Below the pieces are notes generated by a model, which saw only the letters and a list, made by a program, of their open reading frames with translations, had not been told where the DNA came from and did not search any database. The position numbers and the translations under genes were made by a program. DNA of 64,000 nucleotides from Druceiella hillmani (lineage: Eukaryota; Arthropoda; Insecta; Lepidoptera; Hepialidae), in the NCBI GenBank assembly GCA_039881145.1, contig JAYKKI010000063.1, forward strand, positions 11,544,501-11,608,500. The letters are read 5' to 3'. This document shows, piece after piece, positions 36,401-47,800 of the stretch. The stretch's first letter is position 1, and the number at the start of each line of letters is the position of its first letter.

Positions 36401-36850
36401 CTAAGAAGGAATTTGTTATCTTTACATCGTAACGATAAATAATTAATTGTATAATATTTTAATACTGATGAAGTTTTTGCATGAGTTTAAGCGCAGGAAA
36501 GCCTTATTTTACGAGAAGATTCTGATTTTGGAAAGTGTATGATGATAACATTTAGATCCACTCTTTTCCTCACTCTATTTTATCAACATTAGTAAAAGAA
36601 GCCTTTTTCGTAAATGTAGTAATATTGTGCGAACATTAATGCGTCGATTTGTTGTCGAGTCGTGGTTATCATGCAGTGAACTAAAATGAGGAAGGGGGTT
36701 TACCATTTCCTATACGACAGCATAATATACGATATTGGTTGCTCGTAAATTAATTTGAATAATGTTGATGTTATTAAGTCTGTATTTAGACTCAATTACA
36801 TAATTGAACGGTCTATCGTTTCTGAAATATAAAACGGCAAAAAACAAAGA
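33421..36850. repeat. Duplicated block C
   Basis: Matches 39,106-42,635 in direct orientation (offset about 5.7 kb). Landmarks include GGAAATATATTTSCATCAAC, TTTATTTATGCGGCTATAAA, the MITE right arm near 34,350, ACAAAAGTTTTAAGGCATCA and TTCTAAGAAGGAATTTGTTA. An extra ~290 bp at about 35,285-35,570 here is missing from C'. The minus-strand ORFs at the right end (36,710-36,928 here and 42,452-42,694 in C') share FRxDR..NY..E.KY..N...II, but start and tail differ, so I do not call a gene. Confidence 0.85.
34198..34379. mobile_element. Foldback MITE-like element, 182 bp
   Basis: 49-bp imperfect terminal inverted repeats (34,198-34,246 and 34,331-34,379) starting AAATCCSTCTAAAG, with GTGTGCATT and CCCATTG on both sides. 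The interior also folds (CTTCGTGA against TCACGAAG; AAGGAC against GTCCTT), so the whole unit is one long hairpin. In C' (about 40,530-40,605) only a shortened version with the right arm remains, so insertion preceded the duplication. No clear target duplication. Confidence 0.7.
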
Positions 36851-37462
36851 ATCTTTTACCTCTTTTACTTCTACTGCTCTGGTACCAGACTGGCACGCGC
36901 ATATAGGCCTGTGTACACGTATACACATCGTATATGGATGGGTAAAATCTTATGAGTTCGCGTCACCGATATACTGTAACAGCAGTGTATCTGTAGATGT
37001 AAGGATAACGTATTAGGGATGTTTTGTATCTATACAAGTAAAGTTAAATTGACTATGAGGAAAGTTCAATATATGTATACTGTGCATTGTTTAAATTGAG
37101 TTTTAACATAGAATAATTATTATTTTAATTTTTTAATTGTAGGGTCATTGTGCAGTACTACAGTGAGTACTAGGTAAATACATTAATACTTTTATTTCGA
37201 AAAATGAAAGAAATACAAAGTATTTATTTTCAAACATTTTTAATATTCATATCAATATTTGCGTTTAAAAATATTTATTTATTTAATATTTCATCTCTGC
37301 AATACATCATGCACTGAGTATTTCACAGTGACTTAAAACATGTCTTACTAACGTAATAAAACAGATTTCTATTTGTACGATAATAATTTTAGCGCGGATT
37401 TTAAAATTAAAAATACTGCAAAATATTATAATAATTTTAGTATTATCATATAATCATTTTAA

Positions 37463-37465
<3 letters not shown>

Positions 37466-37530
<65 letters not shown>
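37466..37530. repeat. (AT)n tract flanked by 17-bp direct repeats
   Basis: An AT tract with one TATGTA interruption is bordered by identical TATAATCATTTTAAATT copies at 37,449-37,465 and 37,531-37,547. The flank duplication could be a target-site-like footprint or slippage. Confidence 0.9.
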
Positions 37531-37534
<4 letters not shown>

Positions 37535-37739
37535 ATCATTTTAAATTTGTGTTCTGAATTTCGAATATAGAATATTATTACTATTATTATAAAATTAAAA
37601 ACTAATTTCATTTCATAGTTTTAAGTCTTCACTTCTGTCGGTAGACCCCACTACCGCCTATATTTAAATTGTAGCTGTCATTTTGGGTATCATTAGAAAG
37701 AGCTTAATACGAAGAATTAATTAAAAAATATCTTACTTA

Positions 37740-38060
37740 TTTTCAAAAATGTCTGAACCATATATTATAGAAAAACAGGGTCAATAAATCTGACTAGAAG
37801 ATTACATGAAAACTATAGCGATATAATTTTTGAAATATACACAATGTTTTTATGTCTGTTAAATATTTATTAGGCAACATATATATGTTGTGAAATAATT
37901 GCAAATAGTTTAATAGAAATACTATGTACCATCAAATGTTTATAAATGCTTTGATATGTACAGAAGCCTGATAGTGTGAGTTCTGCTTGTACTAGATAGG
38001 TTTTTATTTTTATAAATCCAAGCGTGTGAATCTGTTTTACCACTATAGTTCTGTACACCG
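37740..38060. repeat. Dispersed repeat with ATGTACAGAAGCC segment, copy 2
   Basis: A diverged relative of 24,240-24,540. The order is CTATGTACCATCAAATGTTT, ATAAATGCTTTGATATGTAC and AGTGTGAGTTCTGCT. Confidence 0.45.
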
Positions 38061-39600
38061 AGAAATTCCCGGGTAATTTTCAATAGTTATTTATTTATAA
38101 TGTAATAAGGAATGCTCGACATCTTTTTCGAAAAGTAGGGGGAACATTTGCGCACACTCAATATGTCACAAAATTTTGTTACATGAGAGGGAAGAGATGG
38201 CTTCTACGTATATGTAAGTATGGTGTAAATAAAAAAAAATTTTGCTTTAATTTATGAAACTTTTCACTTGGGAGTTGAGTTCTGACTTTTTACTGTGGTT
38301 AATTAAAAATTAACAAACAATTTTTAAAAATATCTTATTATGATTTATATAGCTCATTAAGCATTCTTTAAAATAGTTATTGTCAAGTTTACTGTCAAGA
38401 CGCAATAAATATTTTGAAATATTTATTGTAATTGTAAATTTATAATTTTACCCATCGTTAGTTTTATTAGGTTTTATACTAATAAGCCTAGAATCTCTCT
38501 TCATCACTATTAGATTAAGTGGTAGCCAAATAGAAAATGCTCTGTCCTTTCTTCGAAGCATAGAGTTTTTTTCCGATACAAGAGAAGCTTGGCCAAATAA
38601 TACAAATTTTTCCTTGCACTTGTTTTGGGATGTTTTTTTTTAAATTTTATGTACAATGTCGCCTCGGATGCTTATCATTGAAAGATCAAAATTTTGTTCT
38701 CTGAATTTTGAAAATCAATGCAACTTCACCGATTGCTGTGGTTATATCGCAAGTTGCATTACTCTTTTAAACAAAGTTCATGAAGCAAAAGTATCTTAAG
38801 TTATTTGAAGTTTTCACATTTTGTTTATCTTTTACGCGTCCAAAATCAATTGCTAATTGAATACAAGATCGTATGACGTGCTTTTTATGCGCCCTACCAG
38901 AAATGTATACGAAATTTGTGAACGTGAAAGCACTGGAAAAAATCGGCGATTTCTTTAGGTGACTTATGTGACTCATGTGACTTATCATATAAGAAACAAA
39001 TATTTATGTATTAACACGAGCTTTCACATTGTTTTCTTTAAAATAAAAAACTTTCTCATTTTAAAGCTCAGTTTTTTTTTCAGATGCTTCGTATTAGAAT
39101 TCAATCCTTGCAAATAATAATCAAAATTGTATAGAAAACACTGGTCCCAAAAAGCAAGACGATTATCCTTGGTAATTATCCTTGATAATCTTTAACCGTT
39201 TTTAGAATGGCATCGTTCAGTCATAAATACAAAATAATGAAACTTATGAATACAAAACTGGACCGCAGAAAGCAATACAATGGATTCATCTGAACCATTT
39301 TCTGAAAAGCATCGTCTGGTCATAAATACTAATGCAGCATTCTAAAAACTACATTTTACCCCTGTATTTGGAAATATATTTGCATCAACAATTTTATTTA
39401 TGCGGCTATAAACTTCCAGACTTTACGATGGCCGAAACACTTTACAGCTGCCCTCGGGGCGGGCGATGTTTTATATTGCATACTTATATTTGCAATTAAC
39501 AAATACTTCATTCGCCAGTATTTTGCCGTTAGCTGTGGCGCATAAATTAAAGAAATTAGAGCAATAACAGGTATTTTAAATTGTAAGAAATAATAAAAAT

Positions 39601-39919
39601 AAAAATCAATAAAACAGTTCATGGGCAAATATAAATATGAATAAATGTGACAGAATAAGAAAAAAAGTATGATGTATTTATTTAGTTAAAAAGTATGATG
39701 TATTTATTTAGTTAAAAATCAATAAAACAGTTTATGAGCAAATATAAATATGAATAAATGTGACAGAATAGGAAAAAAAGTATGATGTATTTATTTAGTT
39801 AAAAAGTATGATGTATTTATTTAGTTAAAAATCAATAAAACAGTTTATGAGCAAATATAAATATGAATAAATGTGACAGAATAAGAAAAAAAGTATGATG
39901 TATTTATTTAGTTAAAAAG
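39601..39919. repeat. 113-bp tandem repeat, 2.9 copies
   Basis: AATCAATAAAACAGTT recurs at exact 113-bp spacing (39,605, 39,718, 39,831). Units are nearly identical and the first two each contain an internal 25-bp duplication with AGTATGATGTATTTATTTAG. Block C has no such array at the corresponding place (about 33,825-33,930), so it arose after the duplication. Confidence 0.95.
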
Positions 39920-40266
39920 AAAAGTATAAGAGAAAAGACGTAAAATACATAAATATTTTTAATTATTAGAATATTATAATCGAGTGAGAAATAAGCAATG
40001 GGTTTGGAAAAAATATTGGTCGTCACATTTTTTATACTACAGCAAATATTGTCATAATTTTTTGTTTAAATTTCGGATAAAATTATGATAAGGATTTAGT
40101 GAAACTGAAAATTGGACACAGAAATAAGACATAATTAATACATCTCTTTAATTTAAAATGCTAATAAAGAGCAACTTTGAAATATATTGTTTTATAAGTA
40201 ATTCTAGTGATAATAATTACATACACTAGATATAGAATTTTCTATTTTTCAATACGTGATGTATTG

Positions 40267-40464
40267 AATATATTTGGCGTTAATTTTGTAGAAATTCATT
40301 ATTGACAATTAAATAAAACTACGTGATGTAGCATTATTTCTACTTTCTTTATCTATCTTTGCTCATAGCCCACCTCAAGATGTTGTAATACAACGAAACC
40401 CAGGTCGTGGTAAAGAACTTAAAGAAAGTAGAAATAATACTACGTCACGTAGTTTCATTTAATT
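40267..40464 (-). mobile_element. Foldback element, ribozyme family, mutated copy
   Basis: The left part (40,267-40,350) carries the family right terminus, TTGAATATATTTGGCG, on the plus strand; the right part ends TTTCATTTAATT. Read on the minus strand it has the same order of ends as 29,013-29,286. Only one arm keeps the hammerhead region. Flanks TTTTCAATACGTGATGTATT (40,247-40,266) and TTTTCAACGTGACGTATT (40,465-40,482) look like an imperfect target-site duplication. It is inserted within block C' and absent from block C. Confidence 0.65.
40370..40410 (+). ncRNA. Hammerhead motif with broken core
   Basis: Same stems as the intact copies (CCAC/GTGG, GTTGT/ACAAC, ACC/GGT with CA loop), but the core reads CTCAAGA instead of CTGAAGA. 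This replaces the invariant G5 of the hammerhead core, so the copy should be inactive. Confidence 0.6.
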
Positions 40465-41243
40465 TTCAACGTGACGTATTATAAGTTATTTGGAAGTAGA
40501 ATACATAACGTATTGTACGTCTAAAGGTTTTACTGGTAATTAAAGTTGCTAGGTGGATATCACCAGTGGGATAATGTGCACAGTTTACCTTTAAAGAGAT
40601 TTGTTTATTTTTATTTTTTGGTTAAGTAATAAAGACTGATGGTTCAATCAAATTTTCTCAAGATCATTTTTACGTTTATCGATAAATTACACACTCGTAA
40701 AGCAAATAACATCTAAAATACACGTCACGGCCTTAAGTTAAATTAAATTTATCACGCCCGTTAAACATCTATTTCGCCACAAAATGACAAAAGGGAGCAC
40801 CATTAGCTACATATCACACACCTTTAAAATAATTAAATATGCTTTTCCAACCAGCCTCTCTTCAACTAAGCTATTATAGTTTTGTTAACTTTTCTATATT
40901 TGGAATTTTTAAAGACAATGTGATATATCTTTTTCTGCAACCTACCAGCTAATATTAAATATACTCTGTGGTATTTAAAATAAACTTGTATATCGCAGTA
41001 ATAAAGAACGTGTATGTTATTCATTCAGGCGATTCTTTGTGTCAAATTTAATGTATTTGCTTTTTTTGTAAAATAAATGTAATATTTTTTTTGAAATAAA
41101 AATTTTGAGAAATTTCATACAGTCTCTTAAGTTCCATACATGGAATCACCCGTATGTATAATAAACACTTTCTTTGTTACGTAAATTATTCATAAAGGTG
41201 ATTATTGCACGAAAATGAATAGACAATGTTAATGTACAGATTG

Positions 41244-41347
<104 letters not shown>

Positions 41348-42635
41348 CTAAAATAGAAAGTTATAGAAACCGGATTATTCATGTTTAAATATGTCGCTTT
41401 AAAATCAAATAACTTAAGCGAATAAACATGAACTGGATTCTAGGCACTCGTTAAGAAAGATTTTTTTTTAATCCAACACCTGAACTTTAACTCGTACATA
41501 ATTTAAATTTTTGTGGTTTCCACAGGCGTAATCAAAGAAACTTTTGAAAGTTTTCCCTCACATTTGCATCAATTATTACATCTGGTAACTGTGGTACCTT
41601 CAAAAGTAATAATTCTGTCATAGGAAGATAAATCGATGTTTTAGTCTACGATGGTCATCAAATATAAATTATATTTAAATTAGTCTAAAACAAACGACAG
41701 AAATTATCTTTTTTATTTAGTAGTTTAACATGTAAAAATAAAGCTACTGGGATGTTTCTAGATTATATTAATAAAAATTATTAATAATACACTAATTAAA
41801 ATACGACTGAAATTAATAGTTTCACTTGATTACGCAGTTTTAAAATTAAAAAAAAAACGAACACTTTACGTTACTTTTTGTTCGCCTGCGCTAAACCGTG
41901 CTAAACGTGGAAGATATTAGATTCAAATTAACCAACGTAGTTTGGTACCAAACGTTCTATCCATAACTACAAAATACGTGCCGACTTAAGGGACTAGACA
42001 AAGGTTTTAAGGCATCAAAGGATTAACCAATTGCGAATGTCGTTGACTTTGTGCATTAATTAGTTGAAGACAATTGTCGGGTTTGGATTTATTATCAAAT
42101 CGCTATCGAATTGTTAATATCGTTAGCCTTTATTTGGTTAGACTCCTTGGTTTTTAAAACAAATTGCCTTGGATGTATATATTTTCGTTCTAAGAAGGAA
42201 TTTGTTATCTTTACATCATGACTATGAATAATGAATAATATTCAAAACTGATGAAGCTTTTGGTCGGGTTTAAACACAGGATAAGCCTTACTTTACGAGA
42301 AGTTCCTGCTTCTGTAAAGACAATGATGGCAATATTTAGATCCACTTTTTTCCTTCCTCTATTTTATCAATATTAGTAAAAAAAACCTATTTCGTAAATG
42401 TAGCAATATTGTGCAAACAACACTACGTCGATTTACTGTCGAGACAGGTAATTATACAGTGCAATAAGATGAGGAAGGAGGTTTTAAATGTCTTACATTA
42501 TATACGATATTGTTGCCGTAAATTATTTGAATGATGTCGATGGTATTAAGTATGTATTTAGGTTCGACTAAATAATTCTGCAATCTATCTTTTCTGAAAC
42601 ATAAAAATGTATGTAATAAACAATCTATTCCTAAC

Positions 42636-43340
42636 CGCACACATGCGTTACAGAAAACGTGTCTATTATCTATCCAGATGATGAAGTACACCAAATTTAG
42701 CAGAAAATGTTAAGGACGCACTATATTAAAATTCTAAATCGTTTCTGAAAAAATGGCTACTGTGATTGTGTAAAGCGCAGTTTAATGCAAAACAATTTAC
42801 AGTTATATACAGGGACACACTTGATCTTATCAATTCTGATACATGAAGTCATCTGTGTAAATATTAGACAGGTTCTTTGTTCCATTTGCATTTCGTGGAA
42901 GCTTCACATATAGCCTGGAAGTTTTCTATACATTATATTACTTTGTACAATTCTTCGAACATTATTTTAAAGTAGCTGTAATATTTGTTTAACTCAGAAA
43001 TACTATTATGGTTGATTTTGGAACAGAAATCTGATCATATTATGCAATACAATGAATAACATACGCCTTCGAATTTTTTTGTATATTGTCATGTTTTCTA
43101 TAATATCTTTATATATTATGTTTATGTAATTATAAGACGTAAATGGTTAGGTCAAGAATATATCGGGCACAATATAAATAAAGGTCATTTAAATTGTTAA
43201 TCCATATTACCTACACATTCTGAAAATGATGTTATAAACCCTAGGCTAATCTGAACTGATGCTTTATTAGAATGAAACTCGAATACTAAACAAAAACCGT
43301 CACTGTACTAAATTTCTTTGGTAAATTTTGTACACATTTT
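42636..43340. other. No recognisable feature
   Basis: AT-rich DNA between block C' and the RT remnant, without ORFs or repeats that I can support. Confidence 0.5.
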
Positions 43341-43346
43341 TTGTAA

Positions 43347-43750
43347 ATGTTTCATATTAACCTCATGGCCACACTTGATTTAACAGCTCTTGTTGGACTG
43401 AAACCTTCCTTTAAAAATTCTCTAATCACTTTCCTTACTGAAGTTGAAACTCGATCAATAGAGTCTATCCAATATAGCTTGGTTCTTCCCCTTTTTCCAG
43501 TCCCAATATTATGTGTTTCTGGTGTCGGTATAGAGTATGAAATTAATCTACCTGACCCTTCTCCTATTATAAATGGTGTTCTATAAGACTATTCACTATT
43601 TTGCCTTTTTTTCCAATATTGTCTATTAGACGTATCATAGAACACACCCTTTTAAAGTTAATTCAGCTGTTTCCGTTTGCAGATGATGTTAGTATTACAG
43701 ACAAAAATAATTCCAGCTTCGGAAATGGCTTTACTGCTTCCAAAAAATAG
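43347..43750 (+). pseudogene. Possible badly decayed LINE reverse transcriptase
   Basis: ORF 43,347-43,586 ends in PSPIINGVL at a stop. Reading through it gives GVL-stop-DYSLFCLFFQY, which lines up with the RT motif GVPQGSxLSxxLFxxY. About 36 codons further, in another frame, QLFPFADDVSITD (43,664-43,702) resembles the catalytic FADD motif. Order and spacing are plausible for a non-LTR RT, but the frame is broken and similarity is limited to these two motifs. Confidence 0.3.
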
Positions 43751-44444
43751 TTACATAAAATAAAAAAAATAGTTACTTAAAATACCCACTTATTATAAAT
43801 ATTGAGAACAAAATATGTAACCGTTCTCAGAAATTACTAAACAAATAGATATTCACCCAGACATCAGAAAATAGGAATTCACCAATTCGAAAATTTATCT
43901 GTTATATTTAGTCGATTTATTGATATATTATGATTGATTTCCTGTTAATTTTGCGTATACTTCATTTATTACAAGACTAATAATATATATCCTTAATTGA
44001 TTTATAAATCTGCAATGAACCCACACATATAGTGGTCGTAAATATGGCTTAAAAAATTTATGCCATATTTACGACAAATGCTTCTTAAATTTCGTGACCA
44101 GAGCGTTATGCTTAATTCCTGTCACAAAAAACGGTGATTACCACAAATGTAATTATTCGAAAACTATTAGTGATATTGAAGTGAAGGATATTACTCAATA
44201 GAGTATTTATTTCATAGTGTTTGTTTGAATACTTTTCGATATAGCACTCTAGCAAATTGGTACTCCAATTTGAAGCATGAACATGTGCGAAGAGACTTAT
44301 ATTAAATTGTCAAAATATAGTCTAGCTCCAGTCTTAGTTATGAAAGCACGATATTTAAGTTGTCATTCATTTTCTCTCTTTACTTTCTTTTTGATATACC
44401 CTATTTAGGTCTGTGGAAATATCACAAAAATTATAAAGGGTCAA

Positions 44445-44504
<60 letters not shown>

Positions 44505-45072
44505 TACAACAAGAATTATCGAAAACGTTAATAGACAGAATGATAAATAGATGAGGGTTAAAAAAAGAAAAACAAAAAAACTCTAATATTTGATGCTGAA
44601 TATAAATTCGTTAGGAGTGCCTCAAAGTTGATGTGTCATACTGCTAAAGTGAACAAGTGGCCAATACGATTCTGTTAGTCATATATGGCCATACTGACAT
44701 ATACGTCTTCTGTTACACGTCTGACGTATTATACCTCTTCAAACTAAAAACCGAGTATTTAGCGCCATCTCATTCTTTATTACAGTACAGTGAATATAAA
44801 CAAAATTATTTAAAAATGAAAGTTAAATTTTTTTTAAGTTAAAAAATTATGTATCAAGTTTTGGGTACATTTCATAATAGTTTAAAGACACTTTCATTCT
44901 ACTACAATACTAGCATCCGGTACTTAATACGCAGTAGTTAATTGTATAAGATTGCTTGCATAAAGATAAGTACTTAACAGTTTCTAGATATCAGTTTATT
45001 TAACGGAATTTGGAAACAAGAAAACTACGAAAAGAATGGAAGGTATGTACTTTGAATAGCGAGCACTATGTA
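43751..45072. other. AT-rich stretch with a perfect hairpin
   Basis: A 14-bp perfect hairpin, GTCGTAAATATGGC against GCCATATTTACGAC, lies at about 44,034-44,075 with a 13-nt loop. The AT tract at 44,449-44,500 is listed separately. ORF 44,657-44,842 is not recognisable. Confidence 0.5.
44449..44500. repeat. (AT)n microsatellite
   Basis: About 52 bp of uninterrupted TA repeat. Confidence 0.95.
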
Positions 45073-45640
45073 CGTTGATATCCACATTATTGACTTTTCG
45101 AATATCAACGCTGATTTTCATATTGTTGACTCATTGAATATAGGATGCTATTAATGTTGATTTCCACATTATTAACTCTATGAATATTGGGCGCCATTAA
45201 CGTTGATTTCCACATTATTGACTCTTTGAATATCGAGCGCTATTAATGTTAATTTTCACACTATTGACTTTTGCAATATTGAGCATTATTAACATTAATT
45301 TTCACATTATTGATTCTTTGAATATCGAACGCAGTTAACCTTGCTTTCCACGCTACTGGCTCTTTGAACATCGAACGCTAAAAACGTCCATTTCCATATT
45401 AATGATCCCTTGCACATTGTCCTATATTTCTTACTCCTTGAATATCGGACAATCTTAACATTGATTCCATATTATTGATTCCCTAAATATCGGGTGGTAT
45501 TAAAATTGATTTCCACATTATTGACTGTGTGAATATCGGGAGTTATTAACGTTAATTTGCACATTATTGACTCTTTAAATATAGCGCTCTTTGAATTTCA
45601 GACTCTATTAATGCTAGTATCCAAATTATTCAATAAAACT
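45073..45640. repeat. 46-bp minisatellite, about 12 diverged copies
   Basis: Unit pattern: GTTGATTTCCACATTATTGA, CTCTTTGAATATCG, then RGCGCTATTAA. Successive CACATTATTG/CACACTATTG cores are 46 bp apart around 45,211 and 45,257. Copies have diverged by many substitutions and some indels, and no reading frame runs through. Slower decay of the AATATCG and CCACATTATTGA parts is visible by eye. Confidence 0.9.
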
Positions 45641-46286
45641 TGATAAGTGGGCAAGCGTTCAGGCAAAACCTGATTTTACCACTTTTGCTAGCTGGTTAGC
45701 GCTGGTATTTCCTTTTTTGTTAACACAGTTTACAGTTTAAATATAGTGTTCATTTATTCAGAAATGTTACGATATTGAATGTAATATAAAAAAATTGGCT
45801 CAAGAAATATATAATATTTTGGTAACTTATAGAAAGAATATGTAAGTATATGTCGTGGGAGACGGTTCTTGGCGTACACTACTTAAACCGTCAAATACAT
45901 CAATGCATTGCAACATTGTTCTTCTTAATAATTTCTAAAATAAAGTCCCCGATAACTACTTTTTAACATTTTAAAAGTTAATAGAAATTCCGACCAAAAT
46001 CAGACCAAGTTATCCATACCTTTTCATTGATCCTTATGCAAGTAAATCATTTTCTAAGCAAGACTGTTTCAATACCTGTAAATTACCTTTTAGTTTATTC
46101 ACATTCGACATTCCATTCAAAAGATATTACGAATTTAAAATATCACCGCCGCCGATAGCACGGAGGAGTCGGCACCGAAGTACGGGGGAGGGGCGTGCAC
46201 ATCTATAAAATAAGTAGCCGTGTGGATATCTATTCAAACATATTATTTGCACACGAATATGAGAGTACATTTAAGTAATAACCACG
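45641..46286. other. Spacer with GC-rich patch and TATA-like box
   Basis: At 46,145-46,200 the sequence is strikingly G+C-rich (CACCGCCGCCGATAGCACGG, then GGGGGAGGGGCGTGC) and is followed by TCTATAAAATAAG near 46,202. This resembles a promoter layout upstream of the Helitron helicase fragment, but no start site or intact gene follows. Confidence 0.4.
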
Positions 46287-46734
46287 ATGGCAATATTTCA
46301 CAAAAAATTCTTAAAACTTGGCGACGGAAAATTACCATCTCCAATTACAAATAGCCTCGATGTATTATTGGATAATGAATTGGCTCAAATTGTCCACAGT
46401 CTAGAAATATTTGTAGAAACAATCCATCCCGACATCGAAAATCTTATAGAGAGAAATTTCAATTGGCTCTGTTCGAGGGCAATAGTGTCACCGAGAAACG
46501 ACTCAGTAAACAAAATAAACAAAATGATTATGGAAAAAGTACCCGTAAAGTGATTTTAAATGTTACAAATCTATTGACACCGTGTATCACCATCGAAGAC
46601 ACAGTGCACTACCCACAAGAATTTTTAAATTCTCTCAATCCTGCCGGCTTGCTACCCCACGAATTGAAATTAAAAGAAGGTACTCCCATTATGCTATTGA
46701 GAAATTTAAGCACTTTCTCGAGTAGGATCTCCTG
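46287..46734 (+). pseudogene. Helitron Rep/helicase fragment (PIF1-like domain), frameshifted
   Basis: Frame one (46,287-46,553) reads [36 protein letters not shown]; frame two takes over near 46,545 with [44 protein letters not shown]. These are hallmark stretches of the C-terminal PIF1-type helicase of Helitrons (RAILAPxNxxVxxIN, [30 protein letters not shown]). A one-base shift breaks the ORF and the downstream NGTRL region is missing, as are Rep and the N-terminal helicase motifs. It is a dead fragment of about 150 codons. Confidence 0.88.
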
Positions 46735-47269
46735 ATTATCAATATGTTTTATTGCCATCTATAAATACATTAATGTAAAAAATGGAAAATTAAAAAAAAA
46801 TTATAAAATTAAAATAAAAGATGTAAAGAAAGAAATGTGACACAAATAAAAATAAAATACATAAAACAAAAAAAATATAAATCATCCTAAACATATTTAT
46901 CAAAAAATATTTAAGTGAAATGTTTTTAAAAATATTCCGTTCATGTCTTTTGTTCTGTTTCAAAAACCTTCGTCTAGAAGACATTAACGGGTTAACAATT
47001 TTATTTTGTAAATAATATTTTTTTTAGTACCACTTCATTGTTAGGTTTCTATACCTCAAAAGTAAAAACAGAACTATTACAGGATCACTTTGCTGTTCTT
47101 CTGTCTGTCTGCCTAGGTAATCAACTTTACTTTTCGTTGACCTAGAATCAATTTTTTAAATCATCAAGTCCCGTACCCAAAGGGAGCCAGAGAGACCACT
47201 TTTATTACTAAAAACATATTATTTAGGTATGTCCTGCATTTACTCTTCGTTTAAAGTTTAAAAAATAAA
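46735..47269. other. Region between helicase fragment and Helitron end
   Basis: A/T- and A-rich low-complexity DNA to about 46,985, then a minus-strand piece of the TACGGAAC-type repeat (47,035-47,125: ATACCTCAAAAG, then TGTCTGTCTGCC). Confidence 0.45.
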
Positions 47270-47304
47270 TGTCCACCCGTGCGAAGCCGGGATGTGCCGC
47301 TAGT
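47270..47304 (+). mobile_element. Helitron-like 3' terminus
   Basis: CCCG-TGCGAAGC-CGGG hairpin (47,276-47,291), 8 nt, then CTAG (47,300-47,303) followed by T. It has the correct orientation to be the 3' end of the Helitron whose helicase fragment lies 540 bp upstream, though the intervening sequence includes another repeat, so it may belong to a different copy. Confidence 0.6.
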
Positions 47305-47724
47305 ACTAATTAAAGTTCATAGTAACAGTTTTTCAATGTAATTTTTTATGTGAATTTTCTAGAGTTGTAGTAATATTTTTAAAGTTACATAGATCAAAAT
47401 TCTCGTAAATACGTAGTTTTCTAACGAATAGTTTAAACGTTATAACTTGTTTTAAGAAAGCAAAATTATATAAGCGGGATTTCACGCATCTTTGCCTATC
47501 GCGGCGAAGCCGATATGAGTCACTATACTTCATTCCATTCCAAAGGAGAATATTTGGAAACAAATTGATTTTGTAGTTAAGGTATTGTAAACATTTTTCT
47601 AGTGGGTTCAAGTTAGTAATTTAATACGTATATATAATATACTATTTTATTGGTACTTGTTTTTTCACATTTTTATTACACCGTGTAAATAAATAATTTA
47701 GCAATATTTAATACTTATTTATAT
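47305..47724. other. No recognisable gene
   Basis: The 92-codon minus-strand ORF 47,333-47,611 is basic and AT-driven, with no domain that I recognise. Confidence 0.45.
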
Positions 47725-47800
47725 TCCACCGGAATCGAACTGGAGGCCATTTAACGAAACCCTAACATCTTAGTCATTGCGCTCCAGGAAATCCAGGGAA
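47725..47800 (-). mobile_element. tRNA-derived SINE-like head
   Basis: On the minus strand an A-box-like TGACTAAGATG (47,766-47,776) precedes a perfect B box, GTTCGATTCC (47,731-47,740). The box spacing is about 36 bp, shorter than in a tRNA, implying a small deletion. The region is G+C-richer than its flanks and does not form an intact tRNA. Confidence 0.5.

Larger units (their letters stand above)
36851..39105. other. Gene-less spacer between C and C'
   Basis: Contains an AT microsatellite and a dispersed repeat fragment, listed separately. ORFs 36,804-37,016, 37,870-38,058 and 38,767-38,988 show no recognisable protein. Confidence 0.5.

Noticed and set aside
36710..36928. Minus-strand ORF shared with 42,452-42,694
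   Set aside because: Both lie in duplicated DNA, so similarity is expected without coding; starts, N-termini and C-termini differ and there is an indel within the shared part.
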